Part shown: piece by piece, positions 10,099 through 18,934 of the stretch
Layout of the letters: every line of letters begins with the position of its first letter
Numbering within the stretch: position 1 is the first letter of the stretch
Source of the DNA: Candidatus Adamsella avium
Lineage (GTDB): Bacteria; Cyanobacteriota; Vampirovibrionia; Gastranaerophilales; CAJFVJ01
Direction of reading: 5' to 3'
Assembly: GCA_904420445.1 (NCBI GenBank)
Contig: CAJFVJ010000002.1
Coordinates: 186,001-250,000, forward strand
DNA: 64,000 nucleotides
Translations under genes and position numbers: made by a program
The notes under the pieces: model-generated
The model's database searches: none
What the model was told of the DNA's origin: nothing
What the model saw: only the letters and a program-made list of their open reading frames with translations

Positions 10099-10503
10099 AT
10101 GAAGATAATTCCTGTCGGCAAGATGCAAAATGCGATATTGCAACAAGCTCCCTATGAGCAGCTTGAACTAAGAGAAACTCTAAGAAAAGCAGCTGATGAT
10201 GCCAGTTTGAATGTTACCGAGAGATGGGCTTTGAATAAGAAATTTTTTCCTGAAGGAGGAGGTTTCTCTCTTTTGAAAAAAGGAGAGGATGTTGCTGAGT
10301 TTTCTTTGTATTCTTCACCTGAAAAACATCATTATTTGAGTATGAGAACACATGTACCGGAGCGTATTGACAGTATTACCGATACTTTTTTGCGCACTCT
10401 TGATGATAATAAAAACATAAAAGATAACATAAAGGATACTTATGCCGGCAATTTGAAAAGCGCTCTGAAAAAACTGGGGGAAGTTCTGAAGGGTAAGATT
10501 TAA
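10099..10503 (+). CDS. small hypothetical protein
   Basis: 134 residues, unrecognised. The start MKIIPVGKMQNA resembles the openings of other lineage-type small proteins here, but the F-x-G motif is absent. The body is charged and mainly helical, ends in a lysine-rich tail, and has no membrane segment. A strong GGAGG site lies about eight bases upstream and a TATAAT at about 10068-10073 may be the -10 box. A bidirectional terminator follows. Confidence 0.7.
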   Translation: MKIIPVGKMQNAILQQAPYEQLELRETLRKAADDASLNVTERWALNKKFFPEGGGFSLLKKGEDVAEFSLYSSPEKHHYLSMRTHVPERIDSITDTFLRTLDDNKNIKDNIKDTYAGNLKSALKKLGEVLKGKI

Positions 10504-10520
10504 GATTAAAAAAAACATAC

Positions 10521-10553
10521 AAAAAGAGGTATCCAGATAGGATACCTCTTTTT
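10521..10553. terminator. bidirectional intrinsic terminator
   Basis: A 14-bp perfect stem (10521-10534 with 10540-10553) with a five-base loop and A/T-runs on both flanks. It serves the convergent genes on either side, including HU. Confidence 0.95.
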
Positions 10554-10568
10554 GTTGATAAAAATGAA

Positions 10569-10841
10569 TTAGTTAACCAATTCTTTGAATTTTTTACCAG
10601 CAGAGAAAGCAGGAACTGTCTTAGCAGGGATTTTGATTTCGCTGCCTGTTTGAGGGTTACGACCAGTTCTAGCTGCTCTTTTGCGAGCTTCGAAAGTACC
10701 GAAACCAACTAAAGTAACTTTTTTACCTTTAGCTACAGTTTTTTCGATAGTGTCCAAGATTGCTCCCAAAACTTCTGTTGCATCTTTTTGAGATACTTTT
10801 GCTTTTTTAGCTATCTCTTTTACTAATTCTTCTTTGTTCAT
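10569..10841 (-). CDS. hup: DNA-binding protein HU
   Basis: 90-residue histone-like protein that bends and compacts DNA and supports replication and recombination complexes. The full HU fold is present, with the DNA-arm signature GRNPQTG and the preceding GFGTFEARKRAARTGR. Its ribosome-binding site is AAGGAGG. A promoter with -10 TATAAT is visible upstream. Length and sequence fit HU rather than the longer IHF subunits. Confidence 0.97.
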   Translation of the reverse strand: MNKEELVKEIAKKAKVSQKDATEVLGAILDTIEKTVAKGKKVTLVGFGTFEARKRAARTGRNPQTGSEIKIPAKTVPAFSAGKKFKELVN

Positions 10842-10871
10842 AAATGAACCTCCTTACACTGAACAAGTTTA

Positions 10872-10899
10872 ATTATACATATTTTCGAGATTTACGCAA
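10872..10899 (-). promoter_or_regulatory. promoter of HU gene
   Basis: Read on the minus strand: -35 TTGCGT (10894-10899), 16-base spacer, -10 TATAAT (10872-10877), about 30 bases upstream of the HU start codon. Confidence 0.6.
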
Positions 10900-10982
10900 T
10901 ACCCTTTTTCAAAAAAGTACCATGCCTATTAGGTTGCAATCGGGTAAAACTCTCGAATATTACAGGTATAAGGCTTTTGAAA

Positions 10983-12356
10983 TTATTTGTTGCAAATGCT
11001 GTTTGCAGCGAGTATTCCTGATGCTGATGCCTGTATAAGTCCTCTTGTCAGTCCTGCACCGTCACCTATTGCATAAAGGTTTTTGACACCGCATGTTTCA
11101 AGGTTATTATCAATTTTTACTCTCGAGCTGTAGAATTTTACCTCTATTCCATACAAAAGCGTGTGTCTTGCAGCTACACCGGGGGCAATTTTATCAAGCG
11201 CAAGCAGCATCTCGATTATGCTGCTGAGATGTCTGTGAGGAAGTACGAGGCTCAAATCACCGGGAGTTGCCGATGTAAGTGTCGGAGTCAGTATGCTGTT
11301 TCTCATTCTCTCAGGTGTAGAACGTCTTCCATCAAGCAAATCTCCAAATCTCTGCACCAGTACACCGCCTGATAACATATTCGCAAGTCTTGCAACATGC
11401 TGACCGTATTGAATAGGTTCTTTGAACGGTTCTGTGAATCGTTTGCTTACAAGAAGTGCGAAGTTTGTGTTTTTTGTTTTCTTATCTGCATAGCTGTGTC
11501 CGTTCACAGTAGCAATACCATTGTAGTTTTCGCATACTACTTCTCCATGAGGATTCATGCAGAAGGTTCTGACTTCATCGCCGAATGTCGGTGAGTAATA
11601 TATCAGTTTTGATTCATACAATTTATCGGTAATATGCTCCATAACAGCAGCAGGAATTTCTACTCTCACTCCGACGTCTACGGCGTTGTTGACTAGTTCG
11701 GCGTCGGTATTAGCAAGCTCATGGCTCAACCAGTCGGCACCTTCTCTTCCCGGGGCAACTATTACATTTTCAGCATAATATGTGTTGCCCTTATCTGTTG
11801 TAAAGCCTCTTATTTCACCATTTTCGATGATAAGGTGTTTTGCCGCTTCATCAGTGATTATGTCTGTTTTTTCAGAAAGATAGTCTTGCATTGCTTTCAG
11901 GACAATCAGGCTTCTTTCTGTTCCAAGATGACGAACTGGAGAATAAACAAGCTTGAGTTCTGCGAGCGTTGCTGCTCTTTCTATTTCAGCAACGTCTTCC
12001 ATATTTGTGCCATGGACGACGTCTGTTGCACCAAATTCAAGATATATATCATCAGTGTATTTGATTAGTTCTTCAACTTTTTGTCTTGGCATATATTCTG
12101 AAAGATGACCTCCGACATCAGGGGTCAGTGTGAGTTTCCCATCTGAGAACGCACCTGCACCGCCCCATCCGCATAGCAGTCCGCATTTTTTGCATGGCGG
12201 GCAGCTCGGGGCTCCGTTTCTAATCATACATTTTCGTTTTTCTATTCTTGTTCCTTTTTCGAGAATCAAAATTTTCCACTCAGGATGTTTTTTGACTAGT
12301 TCAAGCGCAGAAAAAATCCCCGCAGGGCCTGCTCCGATGATTGCTACGTTGTACAA
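10983..12356 (-). CDS. NAD(P)/FAD-dependent oxidoreductase (COG2509 type)
   Basis: 457 residues. The N-terminal dinucleotide-binding motif GAGPAGIFSALEL binds FAD. A cysteine-rich segment (CMIRNGAPSCPPCKKCGLLCGWGGAGAFSDGK, in two halves) and a C-terminal second FAD contact (LYAIGDGAGLTRGLIQA) are typical of the uncharacterised FAD-dependent dehydrogenase group. The substrate is unknown. The start is TTG with an AGAGGG site seven bases upstream; no in-frame ATG fits. It lies alone between HU and a mobile repeat. Confidence 0.88.
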   Translation of the reverse strand: MYNVAIIGAGPAGIFSALELVKKHPEWKILILEKGTRIEKRKCMIRNGAPSCPPCKKCGLLCGWGGAGAFSDGKLTLTPDVGGHLSEYMPRQKVEELIKYTDDIYLEFGATDVVHGTNMEDVAEIERAATLAELKLVYSPVRHLGTERSLIVLKAMQDYLSEKTDIITDEAAKHLIIENGEIRGFTTDKGNTYYAENVIVAPGREGADWLSHELANTDAELVNNAVDVGVRVEIPAAVMEHITDKLYESKLIYYSPTFGDEVRTFCMNPHGEVVCENYNGIATVNGHSYADKKTKNTNFALLVSKRFTEPFKEPIQYGQHVARLANMLSGGVLVQRFGDLLDGRRSTPERMRNSILTPTLTSATPGDLSLVLPHRHLSSIIEMLLALDKIAPGVAARHTLLYGIEVKFYSSRVKIDNNLETCGVKNLYAIGDGAGLTRGLIQASASGILAANSICNK

Positions 12357-12450
12357 TTTTTTTCCCTCTTCTTCAAATCTTACAATTTATTATATTATGA
12401 TGAATTTTTGTAAGCTATTATTTGTAATTTTTCTCTTAACAAATCGGGAT

Positions 12451-12591
12451 TTATATAGCAAATACCACAGGAACTATTAAAGACCAGTCATTCTGAGGGC
12501 TTTAGCCTGAAGAATCTTTTTTTGTTTAGATACTTTGCTAACGCTTAGTATGACGTTGGTTTTGGAATTGTTGGCGGAATTTGCTATATAA
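12451..12591 (+). repeat. palindromic MITE-like repeat, copy A
   Basis: A 141-bp non-coding element bounded by inverted repeats TTATATAGCAAATACC (12451-12466) and GGAATTTGCTATATAA (12576-12591). Inner inverted segments (GTCATTCTGAG at 12487-12497 against CTTAGTATGAC at 12544-12554, and TTTAGCCTGAAG near 12500) let most of it fold into one long hairpin. An 11-base direct repeat TAACAAATCGG flanks it at 12437-12447 and 12596-12606. A second copy lies inverted at 47558-47679. No transposase gene is in the window. Confidence 0.85.
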
Positions 12592-12691
12592 GTTCTAACA
12601 AATCGGTATGCAAAAAAATTTTTTGTTTGATGTAGAATTTTATTAAAACTATATGGCATTAGAATAAAATTGTATGAAAAAGGAATAAATA

Positions 12692-15355
12692 ATGACACAG
12701 AAGAAGATGAGCGGAGCAGAGATAAGAAAGAAATTTTTGGAATTTTTCAAAAATAAGCATAATCATTTAATATACCCAAGTTCAAGCCTTATCCCGGATA
12801 ATCCGACGGTACTTTTGACAACAGCCGGCATGGCTCAGTTTATTCCTATTTTTCTGGGTTATGAAAAACCGCCGACACCACCGAGGGTTGCTACTGTTCA
12901 AAAATGTGCAAGAGCAGGCGGTAAAGATTCTGATATAGAAAATGTCGGAAGAACTCCAAGACACCATACATTTTTTGAGATGCTGGGGAATTTCAGCTTC
13001 GGGGATTATTTCAAAGAAGAAGTTATTCCATGGGCGTGGGATTTTATTACAAATGAACTTGGCATAGATAAGTCAAGATTGTGGATAACTATTTATGAAA
13101 CAGATGATGAGTCGTTCAAAATCTGGAGAGATAAGGTAGGTGTTCCTGAAGAAAGAATTATCAGAAAAGGGAAAAAAGATAACTTCTGGGGACCTGTCGG
13201 CGTAAGCGGTTCATGCGGACCTTGCAGTGAAATCCACTATGATTTGGGTGAGCAGTATGCCTGCGGTGATAACTGTTCTATAGCAACCTGTGAATGTGAT
13301 AGATATGTTGAAATCTGGAACCTTGTATTTACTGAATTATTTCAGGATGAAGAAGGCAACCATACTCCGCTTGCTCACAAGAATATTGATACTGGCATGG
13401 GCTTAGAGCGTATAACAATGGTTATGAACGGTGTTGCTTCCACATTTGAAACGGACTTGCTCAGACCAATTCTTGACGCTGTATGCAAAATGGCAGGTAA
13501 GACTTATAAAGCAAACGAGAAAGATGATATCAGCCTGCGTATAATCACAGACCATGTCCGCTGTGTATCTTTTATGATTGCTGATGGAATTACTCCCGGG
13601 AATGAAGGCAGAAGCTATGTTCTTCGTATGATTATGAGAAGGGCGCTGCGTCATGGAAAGATGCTCGGGTTAGAACTTCCGTTTTTGCATAAGCTTGTAG
13701 ATGTTGTTGTTGATAACTATAAGGAAGCTTATCCTGAGTTGGGAGAAAACAGGGATAAAATTGTTGCAACAATAAAGAATGAAGAAGAAAAATTCAAACA
13801 AACTCTTGATAGAGGTCAGGCGCTTCTTGATAATATGCTTGTTCAGGCTATCAAAAATAATGCAAACATAACAGGTGAAGATGTCTTCAAACTCTATGAT
13901 ACTTACGGCTTCCCTGTTGAGCTGACTACAGAGATAGCAAAAGAACGAAACATAGAAGTTGATAAAAAAGCTTTTGAAGCAGCGATGAAAGAGCAAAAAG
14001 AGCGTGCAAAGAAAGCTCAGGAAAAGATAAATCTTGCTGAAGAGCTGATTTATGTTGATTTGTTTGAAAAATACGGAAAAACAGAGTTTGTCGGTTATGA
14101 CAAACCATCAGAAGATGCAAAAGTTATTGCTATTTTGAAAAAGTCAAAAGAAGCTGATATCTTGAATGAAGGAGAAGAGGGTGAGATAGTCCTTGATAAA
14201 ACACCTTTCTATGCAGAATCAGGAGGTCAGGTCGGAGATACAGGTATTATTGAAATTAAGCAAAATGATAGTGTCGTTGCAGAGGCACATGTCTTTGATA
14301 CCGTGAAATCAAGCAATATATTTATTCATAAAGTTAAGATAGAAAAAGGCTCAATAAAACTCGGTGATAATGTTTTTGCCCTGATAAACAAAGAGAACAG
14401 AAAACGTATCACAGCCCATCACTCTGCTGCTCACCTATTGCAGGCAGCATTGAGAAAGGTCGTTGGTGATTCCGTTACGCAGGCTGGGTCTTATGTCGAT
14501 GATTCGAGGTTGAGATTTGACTTCAGTTTTGATAGGGCAATCACAAAAGAAGAACTGAAAGAAATAGAATGTCTGATTAATAAATGGATATCTATGAATT
14601 TGCTTCAGGTAACAAGAGTTATGGAGCTTGAAGAAGCAAAACATCAGGGAGCTATCGCTTTATTTGGAGAAAAATATGAAGATAAAGTCCGTGTTGTTTC
14701 TATTGCAGATGTAAGCAAAGAGCTTTGCGGCGGAACACATGTTCATACTACAGGTGATATTCGTTTAATAAAGATTGTTTCAGAGTCAGCTATTTCAGCT
14801 GGAACAAGACGTATTGAAGCAGTATGTTCTGATAGTGCCATAGAATATCTATCAGCACATGATTCATTATTGAATGAAATATCATCAATGATGAAAACAC
14901 CTGCTGCCGAAGTTGTTTCAAGAATTGAAAAACTTATGTCAGATAATAAAGACCAGCATAAGCAAATAAAAGAACTTGAGAACGAACTTGCAAAATATAA
15001 GATGAGTTCTATTGCAGAGAAAGCAGTCAACATTGAAGGCGGAAAACTTTTGTGTGAAAAAGTTTCAGGGGTCAGCACAGATGCGTTGAAGTCATCGATG
15101 GAAGATATTGCATCACGCTTGAAAGAAAGTGTTCTTGTTCTTGCATCTGTTGTTGATGATAAGGGAATAGTCCTTGTTAGAGTTTCTGATAATATGCAAA
15201 AACTCGGATATAATGCTTCGACAATTGTAAATGAAATAGCTTCTTTCTGCGGCGGAAAAGGCGGCGGGCGCCCGAATTTTGCTCAGGCAGGTATCAAAAA
15301 TACAGATAAAATAGATGAAGCTATTTGCAAATTTAGAGATAAAATTCTAAAATAA
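12692..15355 (+). CDS. alaS: alanyl-tRNA synthetase
   Basis: Class II synthetase charging tRNA-Ala, with proofreading. The catalytic core is at the N-terminus (IRKKFLEFFKNKHNHLIYPSSSLIP; VATVQKCARAGGKDSDIENVGRT split across the family motif). The editing domain has the zinc ligands HHSAAHLL (near residue 575) and CGGTH (near 675), and the C-terminal oligomerisation/C-Ala domain ends in GGKGGGRPNFAQAG. 887 residues, normal length. An AAGGA site precedes the start. No terminator separates it from the HD-GYP gene 38 bases downstream. Confidence 0.98.
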   Translation: MTQKKMSGAEIRKKFLEFFKNKHNHLIYPSSSLIPDNPTVLLTTAGMAQFIPIFLGYEKPPTPPRVATVQKCARAGGKDSDIENVGRTPRHHTFFEMLGNFSFGDYFKEEVIPWAWDFITNELGIDKSRLWITIYETDDESFKIWRDKVGVPEERIIRKGKKDNFWGPVGVSGSCGPCSEIHYDLGEQYACGDNCSIATCECDRYVEIWNLVFTELFQDEEGNHTPLAHKNIDTGMGLERITMVMNGVASTFETDLLRPILDAVCKMAGKTYKANEKDDISLRIITDHVRCVSFMIADGITPGNEGRSYVLRMIMRRALRHGKMLGLELPFLHKLVDVVVDNYKEAYPELGENRDKIVATIKNEEEKFKQTLDRGQALLDNMLVQAIKNNANITGEDVFKLYDTYGFPVELTTEIAKERNIEVDKKAFEAAMKEQKERAKKAQEKINLAEELIYVDLFEKYGKTEFVGYDKPSEDAKVIAILKKSKEADILNEGEEGEIVLDKTPFYAESGGQVGDTGIIEIKQNDSVVAEAHVFDTVKSSNIFIHKVKIEKGSIKLGDNVFALINKENRKRITAHHSAAHLLQAALRKVVGDSVTQAGSYVDDSRLRFDFSFDRAITKEELKEIECLINKWISMNLLQVTRVMELEEAKHQGAIALFGEKYEDKVRVVSIADVSKELCGGTHVHTTGDIRLIKIVSESAISAGTRRIEAVCSDSAIEYLSAHDSLLNEISSMMKTPAAEVVSRIEKLMSDNKDQHKQIKELENELAKYKMSSIAEKAVNIEGGKLLCEKVSGVSTDALKSSMEDIASRLKESVLVLASVVDDKGIVLVRVSDNMQKLGYNASTIVNEIASFCGGKGGGRPNFAQAGIKNTDKIDEAICKFRDKILK

Positions 15356-15393
15356 AATTATCTACAGCTAGAGAAGATGGAAAATATCTCGGA

Positions 15394-16530
15394 ATGTCAG
15401 TAAACAATCCATTAAAATCATGTTGTGTAAAAAAAGAAGTGTTTTATGCCTCTTTGGAAGAAAAATTTTCTTCTATTCAGAGTTATGAAAAGTCTTTTTA
15501 TTACTGCCAGATAGAATATGAAGTAGCGCCAAATAAAATTTTTAATTCAAAAACAAGGCAGCTTTTGGAAAATATTTTTCATAAGGTGTTGTCTATGCAT
15601 CTACTGGCGGACAAAGACTTGTTTACGATTGATGGTAATAAGTTTCTTATCCTATCTTTTCTTCAGGATGAGAAAAAGGTTATGGATATTATAAACCATC
15701 TTGCAATATCTGTTTATAATAAGTTCAAAGATAATATTTATATTAATTACAGTTATATTCGCTATCCTTTTGAAACAGCGGATTATTCGGAAGTTCCCTA
15801 TTTGTTGGAACGAAAAAAAACTACTTATCAAATAAATGATTCTTTGAAGTATACTTTTTCTCAAGAAGATGAAGATGAATCATTCTTTAATAAGAATGAA
15901 AATGACTTATTTGAGGCAATACATACGCTTCTCCAACGATTGAAACTGCATGACAAGTATCTTTTGAAACATTCTCTTGCCGTTGCTCAATGTGTAATTT
16001 ATTTTTCACAAGAGTTGAGCTTGCCTAAAATAGGTCAGAAGAATTTGATTATAGCTAGTTTAATTCATGATGTCGGGTATTTGAATCTTAACTTTGATAG
16101 AGAAAATACAGGCAAGCTGACGCCTGAAGAATGGATGCAGATAAAATGCCATCCATATATTGCAACAAATATTATATTGCCTCCATTTCCGGTGTTCAAT
16201 GATTGTCTTGATATTATCAAGGACCATCATGAATATATTGACGGCTCAGGATATCCTCTCGGAAAGAAAAGTACTGATATTTCAATTTATTCTCAGGTAT
16301 TGTCTATTTCTGATACATATACTGCTGTTAGAGAAGACAGGCCGCATAGAAGAGCGCTTCGTTTTGATGAGATTATAGATATCTTTATAAAGAGTGCAGG
16401 AATAAAGTGGAATGAGAATCTTGTGACCATGTTCCTTGCTACTATTGCCGATACTGAGTTCAGACATAAAATTAATGACCCGAACTTTGATGCAATTACC
16501 CAGTTTATAGACAACATAATCCAGTATTGA
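15394..16530 (+). CDS. HD-GYP domain protein, variant HD motif
   Basis: 378 residues. The C-terminal half is an HD-GYP domain, the family that hydrolyses cyclic di-GMP. It has HSLAVAQ, HDVGY, HPYIATNI, DHHEYIDGSGYP and a SDTYTAV segment. The metal-binding H-D pair and the GYP loop are intact, but the usual HDIGK is HDVGY and the usual D-A-x-T is T-Y-T-A, so activity is uncertain. The N-terminal about 180 residues are unrecognised and lack a signal peptide, suggesting a cytoplasmic sensor input. Probably co-transcribed with alaS. Confidence 0.85.
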   Translation: MSVNNPLKSCCVKKEVFYASLEEKFSSIQSYEKSFYYCQIEYEVAPNKIFNSKTRQLLENIFHKVLSMHLLADKDLFTIDGNKFLILSFLQDEKKVMDIINHLAISVYNKFKDNIYINYSYIRYPFETADYSEVPYLLERKKTTYQINDSLKYTFSQEDEDESFFNKNENDLFEAIHTLLQRLKLHDKYLLKHSLAVAQCVIYFSQELSLPKIGQKNLIIASLIHDVGYLNLNFDRENTGKLTPEEWMQIKCHPYIATNIILPPFPVFNDCLDIIKDHHEYIDGSGYPLGKKSTDISIYSQVLSISDTYTAVREDRPHRRALRFDEIIDIFIKSAGIKWNENLVTMFLATIADTEFRHKINDPNFDAITQFIDNIIQY

Positions 16531-16643
16531 TGCTGATTTTTACACAGATATAAAAAAAATGTAAGGAAAAACGGTTTTTGATTTTTTTGCATGTATAATA
16601 AACTTCGAAAGATAAATAAAAAAGTTAAGGAGTTATTATTCAA

Positions 16644-16985
16644 ATGCAAGCGGCAATAGAAAACGTTCAATTCTCAACAACATTCAATACTGTTAATACA
16701 ATAGATTATTTGTTGAAAAAAGTTGAAACATCAGATGCAAAGTTGAGAAACGAAATAGAAAACAAAATCGTGAGCTTGGGGCAAGCTGCCGTATCTGACT
16801 TGGTTAGAAATCTGGTTGATGCACAAGGTGTAAAAAGATCGGTCGTAGCAATGAGTTTGATTAGAATCGGCAGAGCATCTCTTCAAGCTCTCAAAAATGA
16901 ATTGTTATACGACAATGAAAACAACTGGGTTATTCGTTATGTAATCAACGAAATTCAGGGTTCAAACGAAGCTTTAGCAGTTTAA
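16644..16985 (+). CDS. small HEAT-like protein
   Basis: 113 residues. The central part (LGQAAVSDLVRNLVDAQGVKRSVVAMSLIRIGRASLQALKNEL) has the pattern of one or two HEAT-type helical pairs like those of phycobilisome-lyase repeat proteins. No enzyme motif. AAGGAG lies upstream, and TATAAT at 16594-16599 may be the -10 box. A terminator follows, so this is probably a single-gene transcript. Likely a small protein-interaction module. Confidence 0.7.
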   Translation: MQAAIENVQFSTTFNTVNTIDYLLKKVETSDAKLRNEIENKIVSLGQAAVSDLVRNLVDAQGVKRSVVAMSLIRIGRASLQALKNELLYDNENNWVIRYVINEIQGSNEALAV

Positions 16986-17028
16986 TTAAGTTAATTTTTA
17001 TTTATAATCCATAAAATATAAACTTTTG

Positions 17029-17055
17029 ATGACCGATGCAGTTCGGTCATTTTTA
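17029..17055 (+). terminator. intrinsic terminator
   Basis: An 8-bp perfect stem ATGACCGA (17029-17036) with TCGGTCAT (17043-17050), six-base loop, followed by a T-run. Confidence 0.85.
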
Positions 17056-17077
17056 TTATTTTTTATGCTGCGAGGCA

Positions 17078-17086
17078 TGGTATAAT
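17078..17086 (+). promoter_or_regulatory. extended -10 promoter
   Basis: TGGTATAAT, an extended -10 box (TGn-TATAAT) 36 bases upstream of the metallo-hydrolase start. No convincing -35 is seen, as expected for the extended type. Confidence 0.5.
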
Positions 17087-17121
17087 TTCTTTATGGTTAT
17101 TTTGGACAGAAGTGCGGAATT

Positions 17122-18054
17122 ATGAATGATTTTTATGTAACATTCAGAGGTGTCAGAGGAAGTTATCCTACACCCGAGAAAAATAAACTTAAATACGGCG
17201 GCAATACTGCATGCGTTGAAGTTAAAATAGGCAAGCAGCTTATTATAATAGATGCGGGGACGGGGATTATATCTCTCGGGGATAATCTTTTGAGGGAGCA
17301 TCTTCTTAGCGGCTCTGATGAATATTCAAGAAAGAAGATTAATGCAACAATCCTTCTCAGTCATACTCATCAGGATCATATACAGGGGCTGCCATTTTTT
17401 AATCCGATTTATATAGGGTCGACAAATTTGGATATATTCGGGTCTGATAATGAGAACAACAATCTCAAAAACACACTATCTCTTCTCACATTTGATAAGA
17501 TGTTTCCGCTTACTTTTGATGAGATGCCGGCTGATATAAATATCAGAAACTTTCATGAGAAAACTTTTTTATCTCTTGACCCTGATTCAGACAGACTTGC
17601 TGAAATAAAACAAATTACCTCTGAGGATATACAAAATCCGGATATGATAGAAATCAGATGCTTCAAATCCTATGCCCATCCGAAAGAAGGGGTGTTGATT
17701 TTCAAAATATCATACAAGAACAAAACACTGATTTATGCCAGCGATAAAGAAAGCTATATAGGCGGTGATAAAAAGCTTATACAATTCTGTCGAAATGCAG
17801 ATGTTTTGATACATGACGCCAACTATACAAAAGAGGACTATCTCAGTGCAACAAATCCAAAACAGGGCTTCGGGCACAGTACTCCTGATATGGCTGTAAA
17901 AGTCGCCCAGATGGCGAATGTTTCAAAACTTTATCTCTTCCACATCGGACCTTCTTATAACGATGAAACGGTAGATGAAATAGAAAAACAAACTCAGGAA
18001 CTCTTCAAAAACACACAGGTGGCTTATGAAGGACTTAGCGTTTCGCTTTTGTAA
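17122..18054 (+). CDS. metallo-beta-lactamase-fold hydrolase
   Basis: 310 residues. It carries the MBL-fold zinc motif SHTHQDHIQG (an H-x-H-x-D-H pattern) after strand IIIDAGTG. Further expected ligands follow: an Asp in YASDKES, HDANYT and a late FGHST/LFHIG. The N-terminus (VTFRGVRGSYPTPEKNKLKYGGNTACVEV) resembles RNase Z/PhnP-type members, so the substrate may be a phosphodiester or cyclic nucleotide. That choice is inference. The last 29 bases overlap the next gene. Confidence 0.88.
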   Translation: MNDFYVTFRGVRGSYPTPEKNKLKYGGNTACVEVKIGKQLIIIDAGTGIISLGDNLLREHLLSGSDEYSRKKINATILLSHTHQDHIQGLPFFNPIYIGSTNLDIFGSDNENNNLKNTLSLLTFDKMFPLTFDEMPADINIRNFHEKTFLSLDPDSDRLAEIKQITSEDIQNPDMIEIRCFKSYAHPKEGVLIFKISYKNKTLIYASDKESYIGGDKKLIQFCRNADVLIHDANYTKEDYLSATNPKQGFGHSTPDMAVKVAQMANVSKLYLFHIGPSYNDETVDEIEKQTQELFKNTQVAYEGLSVSLL

Positions 18055-18589
18055 AATTGCCTTTGTCGTAATTTTTTCTCTGTTTCTTCGAGGTGATGTA
18101 ATAAATCCCATTGACCCTAGGGAAAATGCTGTCTGGCATAATGACCGAGGTATTGATTATTTGCGCAAAGGCTTTTATTACGGAGCTGTTCAGGAGTTCA
18201 AACTTGCTATTTTGCTAAACGACAACAGCCCATCATCAGGTGTTTTCTACAACAATCTTGGAGAAACTTATATGAAACTCGGTCAATATTCATGGGCTGT
18301 TGATTGTTTTGAACAGTCGTTGAAGTATAACCCGAATTTTATATATTATTATGAAAACTATGCAAAAGCACTGAATAAATCAAATCGTCTGAATTCTCAA
18401 ATTCTGAAATACAAAAATCTGAGTTCAACATCGCCTAAAGTATCTTCAACCTGGCTTATGCTCGGTATTTTTTACAAAGAAAAAGGAAATAAAAAACAAG
18501 CGGTTGAGTGCTTTGACAGATTTCTTGAACTTGAACCGAAAATCATTCTTTCTCCCTCTGTTAGAAGAATACGTGATGATTTGAAATAA
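18026..18589 (+). CDS. membrane-anchored TPR protein
   Basis: 187 residues. An N-terminal hydrophobic segment (IAFVVIFSLFL, about 11-21) suggests a signal peptide or anchor. It is followed by three to four TPR units (DYLRKGFYYGAVQEFKLAI; NLGETYMKLGQYSWAVDCFEQSL; LGIFYKEKGNKKQAVECFDRFL). An AGGTGG site sits in the end of the preceding gene, so the two are coupled. Probably an extracytoplasmic interaction protein. Confidence 0.8.
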   Translation: MKDLAFRFCKIAFVVIFSLFLRGDVINPIDPRENAVWHNDRGIDYLRKGFYYGAVQEFKLAILLNDNSPSSGVFYNNLGETYMKLGQYSWAVDCFEQSLKYNPNFIYYYENYAKALNKSNRLNSQILKYKNLSSTSPKVSSTWLMLGIFYKEKGNKKQAVECFDRFLELEPKIILSPSVRRIRDDLK

Positions 18590-18745
18590 ATAAGTTTTTC
18601 TACATTAAATTATGTACTACGGTTGTAATAAAATTAAAAAAATGATAAAATATTCTCTATGCAGAAAAAGGAGGTATTTGAATTTTTTACAAAAATATTA
18701 GTGCGATGCGCTTGTTTAGTTTGTTTTTAATGTGGAGAAAATCGG

Positions 18746-18889
18746 ATGAAAAAATTTCAAAAAGCACGTGAAGACCTTTCTATGGCAAATTTTTATTCTT
18801 CAAAGATGAAGAAAAATTCAAAAAAATGGAGGATGAGATTGGACTTTATCGACGATTACATAAATTATATGAAAGATTTTGAAGACTAA
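18746..18889 (+). CDS. 47-residue small protein
   Basis: A short, highly charged protein (starts MKKFQKARED, ends YMKDFED). A GGAG site lies eight bases upstream, and a perfect terminator starts six bases after the stop. That pairing supports a real gene. No family recognised. Confidence 0.6.
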   Translation: MKKFQKAREDLSMANFYSSKMKKNSKKWRMRLDFIDDYINYMKDFED

Positions 18890-18894
18890 AAAAT

Positions 18895-18922
18895 AAAGCA
18901 GGACATAAGCTCCTGCTTTTTG
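18895..18922 (+). terminator. intrinsic terminator
   Basis: A 9-bp perfect stem AAAGCAGGA (18895-18903) with TCCTGCTTT (18911-18919), seven-base loop and T-run. Its T-run abuts the TATAAT of the next gene. Confidence 0.9.
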
Positions 18923-18928
18923 TATAAT
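18923..18928 (+). promoter_or_regulatory. -10 box immediately before kinase start
   Basis: TATAAT preceded by TG, seven bases from the ATG at 18935. Transcription from it would begin at or next to the start codon, giving a leaderless mRNA. No Shine-Dalgarno sequence precedes that ATG. Confidence 0.45.
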
Positions 18929-18934
18929 ATTCTT

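Noticed and set aside
12477-12698. 73-residue reading frame on the minus strand upstream of alaS
   Set aside because: It translates the palindromic repeat. The same peptide pattern (YIANS...NVILSVS) appears from the other copy near 47560-47640, in both cases without ribosome-binding site or conservation of a full protein.
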